A program made the translations under genes and the position numbers. A DNA stretch of 64,000 nt from Takakia lepidozioides (taxonomy: Eukaryota > Streptophyta > Takakiopsida > Takakiales > Takakiaceae): positions 68,675,053 through 68,739,052 of the forward strand of contig CM060732.1 of NCBI GenBank assembly GCA_030704615.1, in the 5' to 3' direction. Each line of letters opens with the position of its first letter. Within the stretch, counting starts at the first letter, position 1. The notes below the pieces were generated by a model that worked only from the letters and a program-made list of their open reading frames with translations, did not search any database and had not been told where the DNA came from. This document shows positions 11,221 through 20,645 of the stretch, in pieces.

Positions 11221-12616
11221 GTCAGTTCAATGCGGGACCGAGAGCTCAACCTTGCGTCAACGCGAGGTTGATGTCGACCTCACTGGAATGAATAGAAGAG
11301 GTCATGCAGGTCGTGCAGCCCAGATTTGAAGCACAGAACAAATATCAGAGAACAGAAAACAAGGTTGCGTCAACGCAATGTCCATATTCGAGCTCTAAGG
11401 TGTCTATTTTTGGGTATGAAACCAAACGCATGCAGCCCTCGATTCAACCTAGCGTTGACGCGAAGTTATTTGGGTACCTCCTATGTGCATTCGCAGCCTC
11501 TGAAAGCCAATTTCATGAAGTGCAAGGTAGGGTAGGCAGACTGGAGTGGCTCAGTTTGGACTGCAATTTGCAGTTTTCGACTGACTGCTTGTCATATTAT
11601 TCTTCACCCTATACACATAAATATATATTCATAGCAAATGGACTTAGAATGGGTTAGCCACTTACCATATGTACATGTGGGTACAATTATTTTGGAATTT
11701 GGATGAAATCTCATGAAGCTATGGACTTTTGTAGGGAATTCCAATGGACTGTCACAGTCCATTGGATGTCCCAAATGCCATCTGAAAAACCTATTTGTGC
11801 AAAACCAATTCATATATGGACTTTACAACTAGATACACAATGTTTGAATAGACACAAATATAAATTTGTGAACAATTCCATCCATCCATCAAGACACTAT
11901 GGACTTTTTTGTACCAAAAAAACCCCTAAAATGACGATTTGTCCAAAGCATTTTGAAAAATTCATATTTGGGTGGAGATCTTTGCTAAGAATATATATAT
12001 TGTTATTGTCTCTAGGAGCTTATTGTTATATGGACAAATTTCATAAACTACAAGATAATACTAAATAGCTATTATTTCTAAATAAGAGAAAAAATATTTA
12101 ATATATATATAATAAAAAATATCTCAAATATTTGGGATGAGACCATTTACTAAATATGATTAGTATACCATTACCTATGAAAATAAAAATATATTTGAAC
12201 AAATATCCTTAATTAAAATGTGCATTAATTGTTTCTCATGGACTTTCAGTGGAGGGCACATCTGCCACTTTTGAGCCAGTGTAATCTGCACTTACCCGGT
12301 AGGGGAAGTAGATTGTTTGAACCCCCCAAAACAACCTTGCGTCAACGCAAGGCATTTTGTGGGTTCGCCAGAGGGTTCCGGGACGCATTTCGGACTATGC
12401 TCAGCCCCATCAACCAACCTTGCGTCAACACAAGGTTGATTTATGGGAGCTTAATCTGTCTGTTTAGGCAGCTAGTCACTCACAGGGATATTCATTCTCT
12501 GCAGAGGAAAAGAAAAAGGAAAGCCGCGGGTGGAGATGGGGCAGTGATGGTGAGGAAGACGCATTTGACGAGCACTATGAAGACAAGGTCGAGGAGGTGA
12601 TGGGTGGGGGCAGAAA

Positions 12617-13095
12617 GTGAACTCCTTGAAGATGATTTTGTCGATGGAGGTTCCAAGAGGCAACCTCATTATCCCACTATGCAGGATGATTTCTATGCCC
12701 GCTGTTCGACCCGCATTGATAAACGACATCACGAAGTTGAAGAACGATTTTGTTCACGGCTATGTTAAGGGATTTGCAGTGTTCTATGTATCCACAGCGA
12801 ACACGAAAGGAGATGAGTGCCTTGTAACAGAGGACATTGAGCAAAGTTGGGATGCATGCTGGTGGGAAGTGAACAGGGAGTTCGAGGCCAAGCTGTCAAA
12901 GAAGGCCTCTACAAAAACGTTTATGGGAAAGATATTTTTTATCTGGGATGGGAACCATAGACTGTTTGCCTTGATGGATTACATTTCAAGCTTTCACTCA
13001 TACGAGATCGATTGGCACTGGAGCATGGTTTCCATGGTGCTCCATCACAATGGACGTGTCACGCAGCTTTTGACAGCCATGCACGACATAAACAA
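12617..13095 (+). CDS. Coding block with ParB/sulfiredoxin-like DGNHR motif
   Basis: The open frame runs through ALINDITKLKNDFVHGYVKG, FAVFYVST, an aromatic/charged middle, then KIFFIWDGNHRLFALMDYI and ends in LTAMHDINK at a GTAAGT donor. The DG-x-HR core after a hydrophobic strand is the hallmark of ParB N-terminal/sulfiredoxin folds, where it binds nucleotide phosphate. Just upstream (about 12520-12690) another frame reads SDGEEDAFDEHYED and LEDDFVDGGSKRQPHYP, apparently the missing N-terminal part, displaced by an indel near 12690. Confidence 0.5.
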
Positions 13096-13176
13096 GTAAG
13101 TTATCTACCTGGTTTCCACCCCATCTGCGCTTTCACAATGTTGGTAATTGTCTTATAAGTTCACGGTTTTTCGCAG

Positions 13177-13366
13177 GTCTAATGAAGCCTCCTATGTAAC
13201 GACCAATCTCTGTCACACTCTTTTCCGTGTCCAGAAGATAGGGTTGATGCCACTGGAATCGTTTGCGAACGTGCTCAGTCCTCAGCAGATGAAGAGGTGT
13301 GCTGAAAAGAAGACAAGCACATGGTACAGCTTGACAAGGGAGGCTTTTCTTGACTACATGTACACG
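13177..13366 (+). CDS. Coding block 2 of the ParB-like locus
   Basis: It follows a CAG acceptor and continues the frame (NK-SNEASYVTTNL...), ending LDYMYT at a GTAAGC donor. It includes VQKIGLMPLESFANVLSPQQMKR, helical in character. No motif recognised. The intron before it is 81 bp. Confidence 0.5.
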
Positions 13367-13453
13367 GTAAGCATCTTGACATCTGTTTGTTTCCAGTGTG
13401 AATTTTTCGAGGAAACCCCAATGTTTGATGTTTTCCATTGCCAATGTATGCAG

Positions 13454-13896
13454 CAAGAAATAGCAGAGACTGGCTGAAGGCGAAAACAGAATACTATGCA
13501 ACCCACACAGAAGAGGAGAGGTCTGCAACTGGGGTTGAAAACATAATGAGATTTGAGATGAACAATCAAAGGAAGAACCTCATGAGTGCGTTCGACAAAC
13601 AAATCCGCATAGCAGATCCAAGTCTAGGCTCGGAATTTCTGGAGCAGGTGAAAGTACACTATGACAAGTATGGCTCCAAGCCAGAAATGACCCAAGAGAA
13701 ACTGCATCGCCACTCTATATCAATAGTGGACAATGCAACCAAAATCAGGTGGTTGGATATCTGGAATTCGGATCCACTTGTGAGGGACACCAACATGTTC
13801 CCAACTCCTGAGAGGGACTCGAAAACACAAGCAATCAAAGTTGTGAGCGACCACACATTCGACCAGTGGCTGCACAAAGCAATCTTCTGGAGCCAG
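13454..13896 (+). CDS. Coding block 3 of the ParB-like locus
   Basis: An open, charged, helix-rich block (DWLKAKTEYYATHTEEER... to ...DQWLHKAIFWSQ) bounded by a CAG acceptor and a GTAAGG donor. With the acceptor at 13453 the incoming phase from block 2 meets a stop after eight codons; the long open frame is one base off. This indicates an indel or a different splice site. Confidence 0.5.
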
Positions 13897-13978
13897 GTAA
13901 GGCATTTGCAAAACCATTTTGAAATGATTCTTCACATTCGTGTTGTCCCCCTTATTCTTATGATCTTTCTTGCTACAG

Positions 13979-14248
13979 CTGGAAAAACGAGCGGTGGCAG
14001 CACTTGGGGAGTCAATGGCAGACTACAAAATCCAGATGGCTCAACCCCGGATCACACTGGAGGCCTATATCAGGTGGTGGAAGCTCACTGTCTGGAACAA
14101 CTGCTTCTTTAGGGAGTTTGAGAAGGACAAATGAATCTCCAGATCCTACGAATTGAAAAACCAGTACAACAGTGAGCAGGCAATGAAACGAGTGTTGTAC
14201 AGGTTTGACCTCCCTGAAACTGGTGTGTTGCTAGATGTGTATATTTGA
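13979..14248 (+). CDS. Coding block 4 of the ParB-like locus, with in-frame TGA
   Basis: It joins block 3 in phase (SQ-LEKRAVAALGESMAD...) and reads RITLEAYIRWWKLTVWNNCFFREFEKDK, then TGA at 14132-14134. The same frame stays open beyond it (SYELKNQYNSEQAMKRVLYR...) to TGA at 14246. Coding character on both sides of the TGA suggests a nonsense mutation rather than the true end. Confidence 0.45.
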
Positions 14249-16148
14249 AGGTTGCGGCAATGCAACGTTGGTCACTGCTTGTTCTTCAGTATTCTCGTTT
14301 CATTTCTTCTTTGGAGAACTTCGAATTTGCAGGTCGTGAGGGAGTTTTGAGGGCTCTGGAAATACAGCCAAACAACACTGTGTCAACACAAGCTTGTCTC
14401 GCGACTGCAATGGCCATGTCTTGATCTTCATGCATGTGTGGTTTTGGCTTCATGTAGCTGTACGTGGGGTCTCCTGCAGTAAACCGTGAGACAAATCAAC
14501 CTTGCGTCAACGCAAGGTTGATTGAGGGCCATGGATTTTGCATGGGTCAGTCTGTTTTCCTGAATTCTGTGGCTTACGAATTTGTTCACTGTCGTTTCCG
14601 GTTCCGTTTTTTCCAGGTTAAACATGAAGTTTGTCTAGAGTGAGACGGTGTTGAAGGCTTATACTTTACCGCCAAACAACCTTGCGTAGACACAAGGTTG
14701 TTTGACGGTTTGGATTGCAAGAAAGACCCGCAAAAATTGCATAATTTTTTTCGTGAGACGCGCTCTTTCTCTCTACAGTAGGAACTCGGAGAACAATAAC
14801 AAGAGAGGGAGTCAGCAGTGTGTAAAAGCTTCTTATGCAAAAAACGCGAGAGACTGTGTGTGAGTAGAGAAAAAGTGAGAGACCTGTCGTGACGTTGTCC
14901 ATGTCCCAGGTTGCATCGGATGGTCCACGTCCATCCAGTGGCGGAGATGGAATGTGGACACGTCGTTTTTTTTAAAATAAAAACTAGGGTATAAAGTAAC
15001 CACTACCTTAGTGTCCATAACAACTGTTCATTGCTGACATGGCAGTCAGTGAGGGGCTATTGTAATCTAGGGATGTCGTTTATGGAACACCAGCAAGTTT
15101 GGCCGATGGCAACGCAGGGGAGCCTACGTTGGGCCTTAATGTCAGCAAATACCATCGACAGGTGTTTTTGGCAGAGGTAATCAACCTTGCGTCAACGCAA
15201 GGTTGAAACTCCATGTGAACAGATCCTCAGAGGGTTGTTTTCCTGCAATGTTTTCCATTTCTAGTGTACATGAAATCAACCTTGCGTTAACGCAAGGTTG
15301 AATTCCGCTGGGCAATCCCTGTCTTTTTTCATGCAACATTATCACATGTGGATCCGCCAATCAACCTTGCATCAACGCAAGGTTGATTGGGGCTTTCAAG
15401 TTTTGTATGCGATGGATTGTGATAATGGACTTTTTCATCTGGTGAGTGTTCATTTAAAGTGTAGCTCTCAACGTTTGGGGGTTTTCTTGTCAGCACGAAT
15501 CAACCTTGCGTCAACGCAAGGACGTTGATTCGGGCTGATAAATGTTCGTTTCGACAGGTATTTGATCTGCTTTTCAAAACCCTTCTGCTGAGGTATGCTC
15601 TGTATGCTGTTACCATAATATTGTAGGGTAGTTAATGTCTCCAAATACCATCGACAGGTGTTTTTGGCAGAGGTAATCAACCTTGCGTCAACGCAAGGTT
15701 GAAACTCCATGTGAACAGATCCTCAGAGGGTTGTTTTTCCTGCAATGTTTTCCATTTCTAGTGTACATGAAATCAACCTTGCGTTAACGCAAGGTTGAAT
15801 TCCGCTTGGCAATCCCTGTCTTTTTTCATGCAACATTATCACATGTGGATCCGCCAATCAACCTTGCATCAACGCAAGGTTGATTGGGGCTTTCAAGTTT
15901 TGTATGCGATGGATTGTGATAATGGACTTTTTCATCTGGCGAGTATTCGTTTAAAGTGCAGCTCTCAACATTTGGGGGTTTGCTTGTCAGCACGAATCAA
16001 CCTTGTGTCAACGCAAGGTTGATTCGGGCTGATACATGTTTGTTTCGACAGGTTTTTGATGTGCTTTTCAAAACCCTTCAACTGAGGTATGCTCTGTACG
16101 CTGTTCAAATCGAATGACTATCTTGTGTTTTTGGTGTGTGTGATTCAG
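14249..16148 (+). other. Long non-coding gap (intron) filled with palindromes and a tandem duplication
   Basis: About 1.9 kb lies between coding blocks 4 and 5. It contains eleven of the sixteen palindromes and a 496-bp-period duplication. No convincing frame is present; short ORFs here come from the palindromes themselves. Confidence 0.5.
15137..16105. repeat. Tandem duplication, about 496-bp period
   Basis: 15137-15610 is repeated at 15633-16105 with small differences. Each copy carries four palindromes in the same order, so the palindromes predate the duplication. Differences include a 3-bp ACG insertion and a C/T change in the fourth palindrome and a 1-bp difference in a T run. Confidence 0.85.
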
Positions 16149-16755
16149 GTACATGTATCATGTCCTCATACCGGGAAAGTACCTTAGCGATGACCCTGAC
16201 TTCATCTACACATGGGCTGACCCCTCCAATGACAAGACAATGTACACGGCTGGTATTGCCAGAGACTGGAGCAGGGCGCATTTCAGAGACTGTGGGTGGT
16301 ACCTCGATCTGCCAAAACATGACACACGATTCGATGAAGTGGTTTTGAGAAACCTTAATGAGAACGTTGCGGCACTTGCCCCGATAGCTGACAAAGACAT
16401 TCAGGAGAGAATCATCCAATCTCTGACTGCAAAAGAGCCTGAGAAATCAGCTACTCCAAAACAGAAGGGGAAGAATGTCGGGGATGCGAAGGGGAAGGGG
16501 AAGAATGCAGCTATGCAAGAACAAGCCCCCTCACAGGCCGCTGACAGGCAGCATTCTCCAACTAGGAGGGATAAGAGAACACCAAAGTCGAGGGAGCAAC
16601 CTTTCGAGACGAGAGAACATCCATCCAGAGTTTTGGGTCAGTTCCACCGTAAGGTGGTGAATGAAAGTTTTTTGGCTATGATGGAATCCAGGAAGTCCAC
16701 ATTCAAAGGGGTACCGTCGAAATCATGGGACATGCTTGTTTCGTTCCTTACTCAG
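16149..16755 (+). CDS. Coding block 5 of the ParB-like locus, with basic linker
   Basis: It starts after a CAG acceptor (YMYHVLIPGKYLSDDPDF...) and is open to a GTAAGC donor. It has an aromatic-rich first half (DWSRAHFRDCGWYLDLPKHD) and a K/G/Q-rich second half (KQKGKNVGDAKGKGKNAA) typical of a disordered linker. It ends KSWDMLVSFLTQ. No known fold recognised. Confidence 0.5.
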
Positions 16756-16891
16756 GTAAGCACATATGTCTTTACTATGGCATGAATGATTTCGTTTTGG
16801 CAATTCGTTTTGATTTAGCACAAGATTGATTTCGTTTTGGGTTTCGATTATGCTTGTGACACTGTCTTTTGTTTTGTGGCACATGTCACAG

Positions 16892-17221
16892 AAAGGCCCA
16901 AGTGGATCAATGGAGTTCAGCAGGCGTACGCGACTGACCTTGTGGCTGGACATTCCGAACGGTTTGCCCGTCCCTAATGTGCTACCTTCCAATGCAACCC
17001 CTACCTGGAACAAATCGGATGCCCGTTACTGGCAGTGGGCTTTCTCATTCAGCAACAAATTCTTTTTTGACTCAGGGGCTCTTCTTCTCATGCAGGCAAA
17101 GGACATGTTGGCATGGAGAACTCTTTTCAGCTACATGAAAGCTTCCGGGTTTCGCGTCATAAAAACTTGGACATGCATCAACAACCTGCCTCTTACAAAG
17201 GGCGAGTTCCCGGGGCAGAAA
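16892..17221 (+). CDS. Coding block 6, methyltransferase-like DIPNG region
   Basis: The frame reads LWLDIPNGLPVPNVLPSN, SDARYWQWAFSFSNKFFFDSGALLLMQAKDM and SGFRVIKTWTCINNLPLTKG. A D-[IP]-P-[aromatic/N]-G turn, then a DSGALLLM strand, then a FRVIKTW strand is the order seen around motif IV of amino-methyltransferases (DPPY-type). The first residues after the acceptor make better sense in a different frame (QQAYATDLVAG), so one more indel is likely near 16945. Inference from motif order only. Confidence 0.4.
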
Positions 17222-17319
17222 GTGAGTTGGTTCCTATCAATGAAACTTTCATGTTTCTCCAGAAAGTATCAAAAGTAGGTGATTTCCTTTTGCTCATGTT
17301 GTCTTCGGAATTGTGGCAG

Positions 17320-17556
17320 ACTCGGGTGTTCGAGGCTTTGTGCCTGATGAGGGTGCGGAAGGACACCCTTCCTCCTGGTATTGCTGAGTTCCAGTTGAGG
17401 GACCTTGCAGCTCACATTGACCCCACCTGCGAGCCTGTCGAGGATGATGTCAAATGGTGTCCCTTGGAGAGGTGCCCGGGAGAAATCCCTAGCTTTCATG
17501 CAGACTTTGGTGGAGACATGCAGCCATCACGGTGGTTGACTTATCTATTAGCACAG
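17320..17556 (+). CDS. Coding block 7 of the ParB-like locus
   Basis: An open block (TRVFEALCLMRVRKDTLPPGIAEF... to ...PSRWLTYLLAQ) between a GGCAG acceptor and a GTGGGG donor. It has a run of acidic and cysteine residues (EPVEDDVKWCPLERCPGE). No family recognised. Confidence 0.45.
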
Positions 17557-17654
17557 GTGGGGCCCTGAACTTTGTATTTGAAATGTGGACTGTGAGAGCT
17601 TCAATATACAGAGGGAATCCCTGTTATAATTTCTTGTTCGTATTCGATTTGCAG

Positions 17655-17831
17655 GAGCATCTTTCCATGCGTGAAAAAGCGCCGGAAGACACTTCTTCGG
17701 CATGGAGGCTGATTTGGAGCTCTTCTCAAGCGAGCTTGAGTCGGGCTCTACTTCTGCCCCACCCATAGAGGTAGTTTTGGAGGAGCCCGATGCGCCTGAC
17801 GAGGATCTGGACGTGGACTTTGATTTTGAGT
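17655..17831 (+). CDS. Coding block 8, acidic C-terminal tail
   Basis: After a TTGCAG acceptor one frame gives FFGMEADLELFSSELESGS and then EEPDAPDEDLDVDFDFE up to a GTGAGT donor. This is a strongly acidic tail. The earlier part of the block has a stop in this frame. A further block may follow a CTAG acceptor at 17964. Confidence 0.35.
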
Positions 17832-18154
17832 GTGAGTAAGTCCAACTTCTTGTCGTGAAATAAATGTTGCATTCCCTTGTGTCATTCCCGTTCGACAGAT
17901 AGTTGCTTCCATGGCATATTTCTGAATGATGACATCTATCACCATTCCTCTTCTTGCTTTCTAGAGTGCGGCACCAATCACCAAATCATCAGACACCTTT
18001 CGGTTTCCAAGGATACCCCGAGTCCCCCTCGAGCTTACCGCTCGCCTGTTTACGCGGAAGCATGCGCATGAAACTCCTGCAAGAACTGAGCTTCAACTCG
18101 TGGAGGGGTTTTGCTGGAGATTGCTCTGCCCTTGCTTTCCCCCCCTTCTGCTTC

Positions 18155-18320
18155 TTACTTGGTGGTTGTAGACTGGTCTATATGAGGCTGTGGTTGAAGC
18201 TACTGGTCCTCTGCTGCCCACTCATGATTTCCACAGAAAAGTCTGGAAATCGGCAGATTTTGCACCTGAGGAACCAAGCTTGTCCACTATAGGGTTGGAT
18301 GCCCACCGTCCTCCCTCATC
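18155..18320 (+). repeat. Dispersed fragment also present (inverted) at about 26660-26830
   Basis: TGGTGGTTGTAG, CTGGTCTATAT, GGCTGTGGTTGAAGCTA and TTTTGCACCTGAGG occur in the same order here and, reverse-complemented, at 26660-26830. One frame of each copy gives related peptides (...KVWKSADFAPE here, ...KVRKSPNFAPEG there), so a coding source is possible. Family not recognised. Confidence 0.5.
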
Positions 18321-18384
18321 CAGTGGGACAACAGAAAATGGAATCCAATTCCAGTGCAAAATGAAGTTAATATATATTTGCAAA

Positions 18385-18740
18385 ATTTTGCTGGAAAAAT
18401 GCAGATTTGATGGGGCTTCTTCTAAGTACATATGATGGCCGGGTTGTGAAGCATATGACTAATTTTGGTGGCTAACTTATTCACATTTGGTGACTCAATA
18501 TCCACATTTGCTAAAACAAATTGCCACGATGGCTGCAAGACTACAACTAGGGCCTTGTTGGCATCCTTACTCACAACCACTAGATATTGCGAGATCAATA
18601 TTGGATCCACGGCCCTGTTAGTAGCAAGTGTGAGACTCCACGGGTTTGGCGATTCCCGGGAGGGAGATGCGGAGGAGAGTCTCGGGGGAAGAGTCTCGAG
18701 AGCCGCGGAGGACTAGTATATATATCCTCTGGTGGAAGGC
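18385..18740 (+). repeat. Duplicate of the F-box gene upstream region (plus copy)
   Basis: It closely matches 23033-23385, the DNA directly upstream of the F-box gene, including GGACTAGTATATATATCC with the TATA box (18717-18725 here). No F-box coding sequence follows. Instead an inverted copy begins at about 18740. Confidence 0.8.
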
Positions 18741-19070
18741 TGGTATAAGCTACTTACGTCGGTATGGAGGGGACTAAAAGTGGGAAGAAAAACATGCAAA
18801 ATGCAAACGTGAAGAGGATCGCTACAGACAATTGCAAAACAGCTAGGAGCTCTAATGCGGGTGGAGAAGAGCAGAGGATATATATACTAGTCCTCCGCTG
18901 CCCCCAAGACTCTCCCCCTTGCTCCCGAGAGTTGCCAAATGCGTGGATTCGCAAGTGTGTGACTAACAGGCCTGTGGCTTCGACATCGATCTCCCACAAT
19001 CGAGTGGTTGTGCGTAATGATGCCAACAAGTGTTCCTTTTCAAGAGATTGGAATTCAAAGAACAAATAGA
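18740..19070 (-). repeat. Duplicate of the F-box gene upstream region (inverted copy)
   Basis: Read on the minus strand it matches the F-box upstream and leader region: CACAACCACT, GGACTAGTATATATATCC (TATA at about 18879-18886), CGCATTAGAGCTCCTAG, GCATTTTGCATGTTTTTCTT and GTCCCCTCCATAC. Together with 18385-18740 it forms a diverged inverted pair of about 0.7 kb. Confidence 0.75.
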
Positions 19071-19199
19071 CTCAGTAGGTCTGGTGCCTGCTCTTGCCTC
19101 CGACTTGCCTCACTGTCGACCTCCCCGGGTTCACCCTCGCCGCTCATATATTTATAAGCAAGGGAAATTGAATATTGGTTCATTTCTACTCTAGAATTT

Positions 19200-19274
19200 A
19201 TTTTTTATGTTTTTATTTATTTTAACCTGGGAGCGACAGCCCACAATTCAGGCCCTTGAGGAGGGGCACAAATT
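19200..19274 (-). mobile_element. SINE, 3' tail part (interrupted copy)
   Basis: Reverse-complemented, it matches the 3' half of the SINE at 61307-61512 (GACAAATTAACCC... GCCTGAATTGTGGGCTGTCGCTC...) and ends in an A-rich tail. The 5' half of the same SINE is at 20478-20645. The gap is a later insertion. Confidence 0.75.
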
Positions 19275-20483
19275 AACCCTTCGACCCGTTTTGGGTTGGT
19301 TAGGTTTCTTTAACCAGCCATAACTTCTTGTGGTTAAGGCTGATTGGCCTTTTTTTTGGCTCAATCGACAGATAATCGGGGTCCCCCTTCATATGGCATT
19401 GGCCAATTGGTCAATGCCTGAAGGGGTAGGGATCTCGATCAATTGGAAGGGGGCCAACTCAGCTTTTGAGGCCATTTTGGCACCCCTAACCTGCCCAAGT
19501 TGCTGACATGGTAACTGCGGTCAGGTTAGGGTGAATGAATGATACTCCATAAAGGGATGGGCGGCACGCTTCCCCCAACCCATTGATTGCGGATTGTGGA
19601 TATGGCGGCCTGCGCAGGTCTGGGTATTCCCAGGCCTCCATCCTAACCTGAGATCGACGGAGATGGCTGCTCCAGCCAACACGATGGGCTCATTGCAGGG
19701 CGGACTGGAGGGAGTGCAGCTGCGATGGCGGCAGAGCTCGCGGCTCGAGAAAATCTCGGGTGGGTCAAACCTAGGGCGGGGGTTTGATAGGGTTGCGGGT
19801 GGAGTGGCCCCCCATGAAAGCAGGGGCTGGGTAGCCAGAGGAGCTCCCAAACCCCGTGCCCTTCTGGGCTGCGGCTCCAAATATCCTAGGCCTAAAGGCT
19901 ATACCAAAGGTGTGCCATTTGAAGTCTTGGGCAGGGAACCTAAGGATGCGGTGCATTGGCTGATTGGCCTCAAAGTTTTTCGGGGACTTCACATGGAAGC
20001 CCATGACATGTCAACCGGAGGGATTAGGATTGACCGCCTGAATTGTTTTGTATAATTTTAGGAAGAGAGATTTTGGCCTGCCCAAAGAAAATGGCATATT
20101 TTGACCCCCACTACAAAGGAGCCCACTTGAGAACATTTCAGGAAAAACTGAAATTTTATGAGAATGTGTGTTATCAGGTATGGAACAACATTCTTGAGAC
20201 TCTCAAACAGAAAAAATCAAAAATGCCCAAATACAAGCAAAAACTGCTTTTTTTGGCACCTAGTTCTTGGTGGAGATTTTTTTTTGTCCCCACTCTACAC
20301 TTTATAATCTTCAGATCTGGCGGTTGGATTTTGGTGAAACTTTTTGTGGTAGGAGGTGGGGTATGTGGGAAGTAATTCCAATGGTCGGTTTTACATGGAC
20401 ATAGAGATTCTCTAGATAATTTTTTTATGTGGGCCAGGGTCATGTATTTCCACGAGAGGGTGAAAATGAGTTTTGACACTTAA
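19275..20483. mobile_element. Unclassified ~1.2-kb insertion inside a SINE
   Basis: It is flanked on the left by ATTAACCC and on the right by GTTAACCCCC, so TTAACC is duplicated at the two borders. It contains no long convincing frame; a plus-strand frame at 19594-20055 is open but unrecognised. The ends show no clear inverted repeat (left CTTCGACCCG, right ACTTAACGG). It may be a retrocopy or a non-autonomous element. Confidence 0.5.
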
Positions 20484-20645
20484 CGGTTAACCCCCTTTCA
20501 TTTATGGGCCATGGAGACTTACAGTACTATCAATGCCCAGACGTACCGTCACAAACAATCCAACGTACCGGGCAGGGTAGCGGGTTTGAACCCCGAACCA
20601 CCAGGGCGACACACTGTGCACTTACCAACTGAGCTACCAGCCCAT
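20478..20645 (-). mobile_element. SINE, tRNA-related 5' part (interrupted copy)
   Basis: On the minus strand from 20644: GGGCTGGTAGCTCAGTTGG (A box) and then GGTTCGGGGTTCAAACCCG (B box). It continues into a body that matches 61307 onward as far as the insertion. It is tRNA-derived but not a tRNA gene: the stem pairing is poor and the body continues without a terminator. Confidence 0.8.

Larger units (their letters stand above)
11246..16026. repeat. Family of 16 dispersed palindromes, consensus CAACCTTGCGTNAACGCAAGGTTG-like
   Basis: Sixteen copies lie within 4.8 kb, each two 11-bp arms (CAACCTTGCGT and its complement) around 2 central bases. Copies: 11246-11271, 11361-11378 (half), 11444-11467, 12332-12352 (truncated), 12415-12438, 14373-14396, 14494-14523, 14673-14704, 15181-15206, 15276-15301, 15357-15390, 15496-15532 (3-bp insertion), 15677-15702, 15773-15798, 15854-15887, 15993-16026. 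All are in the 5' flank or non-coding gaps of the ParB-like locus, and I saw none elsewhere in the window. In several copies the palindrome extends outward with different but self-complementary flanks. Spacing is irregular and flanks are unrelated apart from the tandem duplication. Confidence 0.85.
12617..17831 (+). pseudogene. Multi-exon locus with ParB/Srx-like DGNHR region and methyltransferase-like region (probably decayed)
   Basis: At least eight coding blocks on one strand are bounded by GT..AG-like sites: 12617-13095, 13177-13366, 13454-13896, 13979-14134, 16149-16755, 16892-17221, 17320-17556 and 17655-17831. The first block has FFIWDGNHRLFALMDYI, matching the ParB/sulfiredoxin pattern (hydrophobic-DG-x-HR). 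Middle blocks are helical and charged. The 16.1-kb block ends in a lysine-rich linker. The 16.9-kb block has WLDIPNGLPVPN and DSGALLLM, reminiscent of motif IV of SAM-dependent methyltransferases. The last block is acidic. ParB-like plus methyltransferase fusions are known in phages and bacteria; in a plant locus this is unusual. Lesions: an in-frame TGA (14132), a one-base phase mismatch before 13454, and an apparent frameshift near 12690. Domain calls are inference. Confidence 0.5.

Noticed and set aside
11246-16026. The repeated palindromes as a CRISPR array
   Set aside because: Spacing is irregular (tens to thousands of bp), copies vary, no cas genes occur, and the DNA is plainly a plant nuclear genome.
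20575-20645. Functional tRNA gene
   Set aside because: A and B boxes are present, but stems do not pair properly and the sequence continues into a SINE body seen again at 61307.
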